Positions 45,999 through 56,100 of a DNA stretch of 64,000 nt are shown here, in pieces (the first letter of the stretch is position 1; every line of letters begins with the position of its first letter). A program made the translations under genes and the position numbers. Under the pieces are notes generated by a model. It was not told the origin of the DNA and ran no database searches. It was given only the letters and a program-made list of their open reading frames with translations. The DNA is from Isoetes taiwanensis. Lineage: Eukaryota; Streptophyta; Lycopodiopsida; Isoetales; Isoetaceae. The stretch is taken from assembly GCA_021234155.1 (NCBI GenBank), contig JAJEKV010000020.1, positions 8,106,563 to 8,170,562 on the forward strand, written 5' to 3'.

Positions 45999-46260
45999 AT
46001 GGTGAAGAAGGTTGTTAATCCGCAACTTTCGGCCGGAATTCCAATGGATGCCATGCGCGAGGTAAGCAAAATGCAAATCCAATTTTGATGGCTTATGGTG
46101 CCCCTGTTAATTTGTTTTTCTTGATTTCTTTCAGCCCGGAAGGAACATGCCCCTAAGACCCGACACGCTGATTGCCGAACCCGAGGAGGACTTCCATGCC
46201 TACGCGGGGGTCTATCAAATCGGGGTGTGCATCCCTCTCAATTTCGAACGGATGTGATAT
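45999..46260 (+). CDS. Two 5' exons of an unrecognised gene inside the CACTA element
   Basis: ATGGTGAAGAAGGTTGTTAA begins a 63-nt exon (45999-46061) ending GCGCGAG before GTAAGC. An acceptor (TTTCTTTCAG) opens a second exon at 46135 reading PGRNMPLRPDTLIAEPEEDF, then HAYAGVYQIGVCIPLN, with a stop near 46,257. The clean start, donor and acceptor argue for a real gene fragment. No domain is recognised. It could be the 5' end of the gene whose 3' end is the phosphatase domain, or of an element gene. Confidence 0.45.
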
Positions 46261-46381
46261 CTGCAAATATAATGAGGTTTGGGACACCAATGGTCATTCC
46301 GAACAAGACATCCATCGACAAAATAAGGCGAGCAACGAAGAAGCTCTAATTGAGCCATTGAGCAAGATATACCCGTAAGGA

Positions 46382-48530
46382 TTGAAGAACAGAGAAGTAA
46401 GGAAGACGGTTTCCTTTTTATTTGCATTCAACAACCGCAAGAGGGGCCAAGCGAGGATCCGTAAAATTTCAAGGTCAATTGGGCGGCGATGGCAGCAAAA
46501 GCGCGAGCCTATTCGAGCAAGGTCAAGAGTGAACCGGCCACCAAAGTGGCCACTGCGAACACGTGAGAGCCCAAAGAAATCACAAAGAAACAAAGACTGA
46601 AAAGCATTGCGGAAAAGCCCGGCCTCAAGAAACTGCCAGAAAATTAGAAGGAGGTTGTCATTCAGAGTACTTCAATGTGTCCGGTATTCTCCGACTTATG
46701 GGGAAAATATTTCCCATCCGAAAGCATGATCCAAGATATGCGAGGAAGCCCTAAAATTGCGGCGGGGAATGACCTAGTGTCAAAGAAGGAACAGTCAGCA
46801 TTAACTGTCGAGGCAAAGGGAAGCTTCTTCTACCGCAGAGGGGAAGTTGAAGACCATAAAGGATAATATTGCACGTCTTCAAACCTTTGCGGATCCTAAT
46901 GCGGTGCCTCTGGCGAGATTCATTCTTTGGAGAGGGGAGAAAGATATGGCGTAATATATGTTGAAGTCCCTACTTGAAATGGGGGTGGGCCAATAGATCA
47001 AACCCATGTAGAAAAGGTGGCCGCACTAATCAGCCGAGATTGCCAACAACGAGTCCCTCCTTGCAAAAGCCCAAAAAGACTTAAAGAATGTCACCAGTGG
47101 GGAGATGACCAAGAGAAATGATCGGTGGTCGATCATCACTCCAATACCATTCGACATTGCCAATTGGATATGAGGAGAGAGATGCTCCACCTTGCGGTCT
47201 TGCATTCCATGATGATTACACCCTCGACTGCGGATGAAATGTGGACATCATTATCACGTTAAAAGCACCCGGTTGCTCATGGAAAAAAGGATGCGCCTCG
47301 AGTGCACAGAGACCATTCCCCCGGCTTAGTGCGGGAAATAGGTAAGCTTAATACAAGAAAGGTGAAGTGTTGCATCTTTGGAAATACTCACAAAACCGAA
47401 AGAAGATAATTGATGTTGATGAGCATGTAGACACAACTCCGTAGCAGCAGGAAAAGAAAACAAAGAAATCACACCAAAAAGTAAAAGGACCCCGGATCGG
47501 CTAAGCACAAGTCCACAAGGGTTCACACTCCACCGCCAAGACATGGGAAAAAAGGTACATGCCCGCTGTGCTCGATTTTGAATTGACAAAGACGTAAGGT
47601 CTTTGTAGACATTAGACGAAGAACTACCAAAGACTCTTCAAAGACACCGGCAAGACTTGGCAAAGACATACCTTTGACACCAGCACGTCAATCCAAGGGA
47701 GATTCAAGTAGTAGTGATGGTGTCAACAATTATAGTATAGTTCCAAATTCGCAATTTGCCTCTACAAAGGCCTCCTCTAACATTGTTGTTTGGAAGGAAA
47801 AACGATGGCGAAGATGCTCAAGAATCGATTCACAAATCGTTAAGCGGTTGAACAGTTGACACCTGGCCAAGGGCCGGAAAGGTTGTGGAAGAAGAAAGTG
47901 AGGGTGAGTCAGAAAATGACCTTGATGAGGACGCCCCATAGAAGTAGCATTTGGAAAGAAAAAAAAACATGGCTAATGTAATTTTGCCTTATGTATTTCG
48001 TGCAAGCAAACCTTGATTTTGCAAGACAACCCTAAACCATCACCAAAAGGTTTTTGTTCAAACAATTAATATATTTGATCCCTCTGCTTTATTCCACCTT
48101 TAATGTGCAAATTTTGGTTTGGATTATTCAACTTAGGCTTCAGAAAACTTGTCTCCGCGGTAAAAGAAGGCAGCCAATGGTTATACTTAGTGAATCGGAT
48201 GAAGAAGACAATACAGATAAAGAAGTGCCACACAAACTCTAACATACAAAAGGTGCATTATCTGTCCCATATATTTCAGAATGTGTTTCAGAATTTCGGT
48301 TGTTAATTGCGCTCATCCTTGCATGCGGGAGAACAAGACAGTCGTGAATGAAGAAACCGAGGACAAAGGCAAAGCAAGGGTTACCGATAGCCGAAACACC
48401 CATACATTGGGGCGTGGAGATACCAATAAGGATGAATCGACTATGGCTATCAGACTTCCATCATCCGGTAGCAAAGATAAAGCGAGTCCAAAGAGGTTGC
48501 AAAGATCGCTTGACTTCCTTCGATAGCACT
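46382..48530 (+). pseudogene. Degenerate plus-strand coding stretches in the CACTA element
   Basis: A series of short open stretches shows coding-like composition: basic (RKISRSIGRRWQQKREPIRA near 46,460), IARLQTFADPNAVPLARFIL near 46,869, a Ser/Lys-rich part near 47,670-47,860, and an acidic MVILSESDEEDN near 48,180. None matches a domain I know, and frames change often. The Ser/Asp/Glu/Lys richness would fit a disordered N-terminal region of the nearby phosphatase-like protein. Confidence 0.35.
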
Positions 48531-48769
48531 TCCCAAACAGAGTCCAAAGACACATTGCAAACGCAGCATAAGCACGATCAAAAGACACATCGACGGTGGT
48601 TGCAAACGTCCAAGGATGGACACCCGTGACGGAAGTTGATGGTGCCGGACGAAAATGGTGTACCGCACGCATAAATGAGAGGAGAATGAACGGGAAAATC
48701 TTTCCACCACAAACCAAGCATGTTGTAAAAGAAACAAATAAGTACCTCATTTTGCGCACCAGGGGTATC

Positions 48770-49328
48770 ATGAGTTTGTGGAGGGGCACTGCAGAGGTTT
48801 GATATTGTTATTTGGAGTGCTTCTCTACTTCGGAATACAAGGGATATGGTGGATGCATTGTTCCCTGATTTGCAGACCAGATTCTTGAAGGTTTATGGTC
48901 AAGAGCATTGCTATGCATGCAAGCATCCAAACAGACCAGAAAAGCAGATTTTTTTCAAGGAGTTGAAGGTTGTACTTGAGGATTTTCCTCAAAATCATGG
49001 TATGATTTTCTTGGTTGATGACAGCCTACACAAAGGGTTTCTAAACCCTGCACACACAACCCTTCCCATTATGCCTTTCAAGGGGCAAGAAGAGGACAAC
49101 TTTTTGCAGAAGTTTGTGTGTCCAACTTTGGAATACTTGTCTTCTCATGCTGTACAGGAAACGATCTCACAGGTTGACATCACTGATGCATGGTTGGAAG
49201 AGGAGACAGTTGTAGTGCTGGATTACTGCCTCAACAACTATCTTGTCTCGGCCTACTATATCCTCAATGCTCCATTAGAAGTACAAAGGCAGGCTGCTTT
49301 GGCACCCTTCCCCATGACCCAAAGATGA
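48770..49328 (+). pseudogene. FCP1/NIF-type phosphatase domain, probably captured
   Basis: Resembles the HAD-type catalytic domain of CTD-phosphatase-like proteins (FCP1/SCP), which dephosphorylate RNA polymerase II CTD or related targets. Upstream of the ATG-initiated frame (48846), another frame gives FDIVIWSASLLRNT, matching the family's V-V-W-T/S-A/S segment; a frameshift or missed splice site therefore separates the two halves. The main frame holds FFKELKVVLEDFP (~residue 36), the motif FLVDDSLHKGFLNP (~residue 56) and DNFLQKFVCPTLEYLS. Family members usually read LVDDSP-x-K there, so the Pro is Leu here. The nucleophile D-x-D/N-G motif is not seen; MNGKIF near 48,684 is where it might have been. 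Stop at 49326-49328. Confidence 0.65.
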
Positions 49329-50150
49329 CTCAAGACTTCATGACTCATGAAGTAACCATTGTGCAATGACTTTTTGTAATATATATGTATGATTACTTTG
49401 TCTTATCTTCAGTATTGAGTGATATTGAGTGATGTTCTAATCTTGAGTGTACAATTTTCTGTAATATATATCAAGTTTACTCTCCAATACTACAAGCATT
49501 GTTTCCAATACTAAAATACTCCAATAATTCAAACCAATACTACAAACATTGTCTTAGGGCATTGTCTCCAATACAATGATCAAAATTTGAGACAAGTACA
49601 CAAGTAACTTCTGATTTGTTACAATGATAAAACAACTAGGCCAAGCATATTCAACCTTCATATGGCGGGATCGCCAAGGATCATCCGGTGAGTAGCCTGT
49701 TCAAGGAAAAATCTGGTGGTGCCGGGAATCGATTCATCTCAAACTTGATAGCCGATAATGATGATGATATCTTTGGAAGTCGGGGCCTTTGTCTTCAAGT
49801 AGCTCCCAACTACCATCCGGCCGGGGGCAGATAGTACAAAACCAGCCAACACATGTTCATCCACATTGAAGGTTCGACCCAGTATCCTTGACAATTCTCA
49901 AAGGATATGCCTCTGGCTTAACACATTTGACCACATAGAAATCTGCATTCTCCCGATTTCCGCCGGCTCACAACAAAGAAAAGTTATCACCTTCCTCACG
50001 TTTCGGATAGCCATTCTCCATCACCTTCAAAAAATGCCTCATCGATTTAGTCTTGATTGCCTTCACCAAAGTGACTTATCCGCTTTTTGTGTAACATATT
50101 TCCAATTCTTCAATCTGGCTTGTTCACACAAGATGACCAGGTTCCTTTCA
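49329..50150. other. 3' flank of the captured domain
   Basis: AT-rich DNA with repeated TGTAATATATAT near 49,375 and 49,461, suitable for polyadenylation. Then mixed sequence without a supported plus-strand gene. Confidence 0.4.
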
Positions 50151-50155
50151 AGCGG

Positions 50156-52032
50156 TTACCCACGTAAACAACTTAAACCTCTATGAGCCACCCTTGTGCT
50201 TGATTTGCCAAGTATGTCCTGATCTTTGTGTATTGGCTTGGTCCCTTCCACTCCCAGCACGATCCGGTAGGTCCCGTCCCTAGCTACCTTGGATTTCTTA
50301 TTTTGTTTCCCTTCTTGGTGGCATTGGCTCTTTTTCTTTCTCGGCCACACCGCACCTCCTTGTAACGCTATTTAACCAACTCCACCAGCCTCTTACCTCC
50401 ACCGGAATCTCAACAAGGTGCAGCAAAAACGTAAGATTAGCGCAAGTTGAAAGCACAAAAGCGGTTTTCTTTCAATGGATGACAAGACATATCAAGATTT
50501 GCGAAAGCAATAAAGAGAGATTACCTTTTCAAACGTCTTCCATTCAAGCAAGAACTCATGATTCTCTCTCTCTCTTGGACATATAGGAAGAGTTTTATGC
50601 CACACTTCCCACATATCAAGCGGTCATGTTTATGCCATTCTTCACCCTCGCTCTTGTTGCAAACCACAGCCCTCCAGAGTTCATTGCTGAGTCATACATA
50701 TATTGGCTGGCCGTGACCGCCTCACCAGTCCACAGACCTCGCAGTGCACTTGCACTCTTCACCATGAAATCCAGGTTTTCGCACCTTAATGCATTCAGGC
50801 TACCCGCATACTCCAACTTCATATGGTATATGCAACAACAAGTTTCCCTTTACGATACTTTCTTTACATAAATAGGCTTCAACTTCTCGAAAGCCTTTAA
50901 GCAAACAGGTGTTCAGATGTGCCTTTTGTATTGTTGAAATAGCTCCAAATTTAATGGTGGTCGCTGGTTAGAAATATTTATGCAACAATAGCAAAGAAAA
51001 ATTTGTATGGAAACTTATACCCGCGGTGACCTCCATAAGGTGCAAGGGATAAGAAATTGAAGCCTCGACTCTCAAATGTTGTTCACAACATCTTTCTTGC
51101 AAGGAGAGACTCGCTATTTTGTTTCCGTAATTGCTAGGCTTTGCTTGCAAGGGTGGGTGAGAGAACCTCAACCTCCTTTTGGAAGCCAGACCACGGACCA
51201 TTTTCCAAGGATCTGCCTCCCATTTTTTAATGCAAAGAAGGTTGCAATTGTTGACCTCATGCAACCTATCATAAGAAATATTGCATTAATCAATGAACAT
51301 ATCTCATCCAAAGATCACTCACAGATACAAGCACTTAAAAGCACTTAAAAGCACGAAGAAGCCTGCATGAAAGCAAGAATTAGATGCACCTAATGTACCG
51401 CCATAGTGGAATTGCATCTCGATTTTGTGGAAGAAGCCATCACCGTTAATAGGTTCGCTCTCCAAACATCATGGTTCCTTTGCTCGCTTGTGGTCGCCAT
51501 TGTTTGTTTCAAGTTGTTGAGCAGCACTTCGGGCCGCCTTTTGCACTTTGGATTTGGCAAAATTCCAGGTTCGAGATTTCCATTTTGTGGTGATGAACCA
51601 CCCACTTCATCACATCGGCCTTGAGTTCGGGTGAATGTTTTTGGTGAGCTTATTGAAGTAATCAACTACTTGCTTGGCTATTTGCTGCTCAAGGCCTCAT
51701 GCTCGTATCCTCCCGCTCAGCCGCCGCTTTCATCTTATTCCATCTGTATTCTCTTTCTCGCCGCCAGATCCAATTTCTTGTAAATTGCAGGAAACCGATC
51801 TTCACGTGATATTTCCCCGTGTTAATTGACATTCAACAAATTGAACATCAGATAGATTCATCAGCCAAAATCCAATGCTAAACGGTGATTGCCTCCGTGC
51901 CCAGAGTGAGCCATGAAATTCCCGAGAGAGGGAGGATAAGTGAAATGGAGGGAGAAATTTCGGCCATGACGGTAATCCACTTGCAACGTGACTACCACAC
52001 CACTGCCGAAAAATCCGCCTAAAAGCCCACAA
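50156..52032 (-). other. Minus-strand exon-like stretches in right half of CACTA
   Basis: Open pieces on the minus strand are bordered by plausible splice sites. One (about 51,264-51,020) reads NNCNLLCIKKWEADPWKMVR, then GLASKRRLRFSHPP, and ends before GTATAAGTTT. Another (50822-50616) reads MKLEYAGSLNALRCENLDFM, then VKSASALRGLWTG. No family is recognised. They run opposite to the plus-strand pieces, so the element would carry two converging transcription units. Confidence 0.35.
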
Positions 52033-52049
52033 TCATTTTCCTAACGGCT

Positions 52050-52485
52050 CGTGAGGTGGACGGCGAAAGTACATGAAGGGCGTAAAAGAAATGACGGCGC
52101 TTATGCCCATCAAGACCTGCATTAAGCAAAAGCGGGGTGCCGAGAAGCGAAAAAACCTCGCTATAACATGCGGGCCCCGACGCGATGCTTTTTGCTACCC
52201 ACCAAAGATACTTTCACCCGTCGTCTTAGCAACATATGAGCGACGCCCCAGAACGTCATAAGGACATATTTTAATGATTTGACGCCCATGACGCCGCTAA
52301 TACATTGCATTATGCGACGACGTCGCGACATATGCGGCAATCGCCGCTGGCCAGCGACGAATCCACGACGCCATTTGGCGACGAAGGAAAACGTTATTAA
52401 AGCGTGTGCATGCGACGTTTGATGTTCTCGTTACGTCGCAAAGACGTTGCAAATGACGTCGCAAACTGCCTATTCTGTAGTAGTG
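52050..52485. repeat. Right terminal and subterminal repeats of the CACTA element
   Basis: Dense in GCGACG, ACGTCGC and CGACGTCG units, ending with the inverted CACTACTACAGAATAGGC terminus. It mirrors 45,193-45,530, although the subterminal block lies nearer its end here than on the left. Confidence 0.85.
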
Positions 52486-53112
52486 AAAATCGATGGTACA
52501 ACTGTGAAAGACAGTGAGTTTTGCGATGGTTTTTATGTAGAGTACATCATATGGTGAAGTATTTTGATGTCTTTTGCGAAAGATCATGGAAGAAAAAACC
52601 CAAAATCATTGAATAAACATGTAAAACCCATGAACTTTTCAAACTTGGAACCGTGGTTTCAGGCAGGTTTAGGGAAACTGGGCTTCTAGCATACATATGA
52701 GCAGAAAGTAATCCGACCCAGACAGCAGTAGAAATGGACTGAATTTGTATGAAAAATAGTGGAAATCAAAAGGATTATCAGCGATGACAAAAAGTTTGAT
52801 CAGAATTCGTTGATGTCACACGTCATTGATGCTTGCATGGCAGATGGATGACATGGAAGGATTTTTATATTAATTGGACTTGATAGTGTGATATGGGGCA
52901 AACGAGAGAACTATTTTTGGGCTGAACACACGTCCATACTCGCCACCTAATTAATTGGATTTAGCCGTAGTGTGATTTCAGCCTAATTGACTGAATGAAT
53001 AAGAGCAATTTTATACGACATAACATACGCCTAGACGAGCTGATATATGTATTCTGTATGAACAAAGTGATTTAATATTCACCCGTGAGCTGACAGAACA
53101 GGGCCGTTGGAA
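52486..53112. other. Intergenic DNA / promoter of HAD-like gene
   Basis: AT-rich DNA following the CACTA element. The last 300 bp are the presumed promoter and 5' UTR of the plus-strand gene at 53113. No distinct TATA box was assigned. Confidence 0.4.
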
Positions 53113-56100
53113 ATGGAGGCACTCCTTGCTCCCCTGCAATTTCCCTGCCCAGCTAGCTCTTACAGATTGACCAAGCTGTTTTCTAGCTCCAGAAATTTAC
53201 TACCATTCGCTACCTCGCCAAATAGGCTTTCCCATCTAACTTGGAAAGATTTTAGTGGAACCTCCAACGTCATCACAAAAGCTTCAGGGAGCGCACCAGT
53301 TAGGAACGTTGTGCCAGACATGGCTGTGCTCATGGAAATTGATGGGTACGACAATAATTTTTCGTTTTCCTTTTTTGGAATCGCGGTTTTAATTTGCCCT
53401 GCCCAAATTGTATACAATGGTTTCCACTCGAATTGGATAAAACCTTAGTGCAATGGAACAATTATAGTGTGAAATATGATCATGTGCGTAGCAGGACCAT
53501 CCTTTTCAGGCAACGCATTGATAGGCATGCTTGCTTCAACTCCATAACCTTTGGAAGATCCTGCCGCGATTGTCTTGCAGTGTAGCATAAGTAACCTCAC
53601 ATGGCACATGCAGAAAACTGCGCTCAGTCTCATGTCTTGAAGATTAGCTAAAATTCATGTGTTCTGTGAAGGAAACAACTTATGAAAGTTCATGAAGCCA
53701 ATATAGAGTCTTTTTTATATTCAGTTTAAACAGAATTTATATACATGTTTGATTTTCTGGATCACAGGGTCCTAGTTGATTTGCACCAGTTTGGACACCG
53801 CCAAAGCTTCAATGTAGGTGTGTTTTTCAATACATGTGGAACATCATTGAGCTGTGGCATCTAACAATGTGCAACCTGGATAAGCAGCATTTCAAAAGCT
53901 GGGATTGGATTGTGCACATTGGAATGAACCTGTATATTTTGACTTGTTAAGGTATTTACTCGTGATAAGGCACGATATTTGAAGTTCTTGATTGTGTGCT
54001 CCCCAATTTTAGGCGTACAGGTGGCATTGAGGAAAAGATGGTAACATCATTCTTTGAGCAAGTATGAAATACTTCTCTTTTTAAACTTGGCTTAAGGTAC
54101 TTTTGAATATTTCTAGCATATTCATTTCTTTTTGTTCTTAAAGATTGGATGGCCATCATCTTTGCCAACGAATGAGAAAGGTGCATTTACACGCAAAGTG
54201 ATGGCGCTGAAGGTATCTGACTTAGAGTTTCACGTTTTGTAAAATTGACTTCATTTGGTAGCTGGTGATGAGACCAGTGTTTCAGTACTGTTTTGTGTGA
54301 TTAAAGGTTGTAAATTATGTTTGGCAAGTTAATATTGGAGAATATGAAGGATTGTCACAATGACTAGCAAGTTCCAGGCATGAAAGCTTTAAAAAGTTAT
54401 GTAAATTACCATCTTCAGGGGAATAATACCATCGTAATTCACAACATACATATTGCCCCATATCGTGCAGTTTATTGGAATATTTCAGGGAGTATGACAT
54501 ATACCATATACTCTTTAATTTGCATGATAGTATCATGTTTAAGTATGATTTGGAGAGGCTCTTAGCTTCATTTCCTTCTGGCGCCTTGCTGCACCTGCTT
54601 ATCTCTTATGTTTCAGGGAAATATCGGCGGTTTTGAAGATTTGCTGCTAAAATAAGGAACCTTGGATTCAATGCCTTGGGATTGTTTAGTCCTTTGCTAG
54701 TCAAAATTTGCTTTAGGGTGCTTCTTGCTATTGTGCCTTCTGACAGTTGCTGTTTAGTGGAAAGGATGTCAAAAGTTATTGCAAGTGCCAGAGAAGGAGA
54801 GTCTTAATAATGTGTATGTCACACAGATGCAAGGCCATGTATCACTTCCTCAAGTTGGCTGCATGTGAGAACTACTTATGTCTCTCTATCAAAGGGAGCT
54901 ACCTGTGAAGCTGGGAGATCTGCCATTTACCAAACCATCAAATGGAGATGCAGCAGATAGTATGTTTTGGTCATTATTCAGCTAACAAAAGAATGGTAAG
55001 TCAGAACTCTCTGATGCATCTGACAGGGTTTACACAAAGGGGAAGGACAATTTGAGTCCAAAAAAAAAAAAACAAGATGCTGATATCAGAAAGCTGACGC
55101 GTCTTTGTGCACAAGGATATAAACCTTCTTGTGTTGATTCAAATCGATACGGGACACTAAAGGAGATCAATATTTTGTTATAGTCCACATTGTGAAATTA
55201 CACATGACAGTGTGCTGACAGAATTTGCAGCCAATCCTCTGAAACTTGAAGCTGTGCTTATGGTAATGTCTTATTCCATAAACTCCACTTTTTGGCTGAT
55301 GCACAATGTGGCAGGCAAACGCTCCCTCACTTGGCATTCATTTCATCCAAAGCATTGCCGGCTCAGTTTAAGTTAGCTGGGTTTCCCGCATATGCAAACT
55401 GTTTAACAAAATAAACTGCTCAATATATCACCTCTCACATTTAAGCAGTTGTCGGCTCCCAAAACTTGATCAGCCCCCAAAAATCATTTGGAACGTCGTG
55501 AGATAGATATATTCATCATGATTTAGAACATATATATGTGGCGTCTTTAAAAGAATTATCCACCAAAAGACAATTTTACAAGGACAGTTTTTTGAATATA
55601 TCTAGAGATGGTTCCCTTCGATATCCCCAGATACTTAGATACCCGCTTGTCAGATAACATCAGGAATGTATTGGGGCACTTCCGTGTCTCTATCAGTAAA
55701 AATTGAAGCTGGCAGGGCCAAGGACAGGGCACGTGAACAAAGAATCTGTCAACTGTGCAACTTCGGGGCAGTGGAATCAGAAGAACATTTTAGCTTCTTG
55801 TGTCTAACATACTATGAAATAAGAGGAAGATACCACTGTCTTTTCAGGGACCCAGCCACTTTGAGGCACCTCATGAATTTTCCAGACCAGAAATACCTTG
55901 CTTGTACATATATGAACTCACCAATCTCAGGAAGAACGTGCTCAAACAAAAAGTAGCTGATTCAGAATTAAAGCAAACAGTGCTGACTTCTTTTTTTGCA
56001 CTTGATCCGGCACCATTAAACAGTAATAGAAAAAGGAAGTCAGAAGGGTCTGCTGGGGGGCTCAGAACCAAAAAGATTAAGAAAGGACAGCCCTGAAAGA

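Larger units (their letters stand above)
45193..52485. mobile_element. 7.3-kb CACTA transposon carrying captured gene sequence
   Basis: The left end CACTACTAGAGAATGGGC, then TGTTTGCGACGTC, pairs with the inverted right end CACTACTACAGAATAGGC, then AGTTTGCGACGTC. AAA flanks both sides as a 3-bp target duplication. Subterminal regions (45,220-45,530 and 52,190-52,470) are dense in GACGTCGC/GCGACGT units on both strands. Further in, GGGTGAAAGTATCTTTGGTG followed by GGTAGCAAAA (45,652-45,686) is mirrored at 52,187-52,220. No transposase (TNP2-type) motif was recognised, so it should be non-autonomous. Inside are plus-strand coding pieces, an FCP1-like domain, and minus-strand exon-like stretches in the right half. 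Confidence 0.9.

Noticed and set aside
45193-52485. Autonomous CACTA element with its own transposase
   Set aside because: No TNP2-type transposase motif was recognised in translated stretches on either strand; a profile search could still change this.
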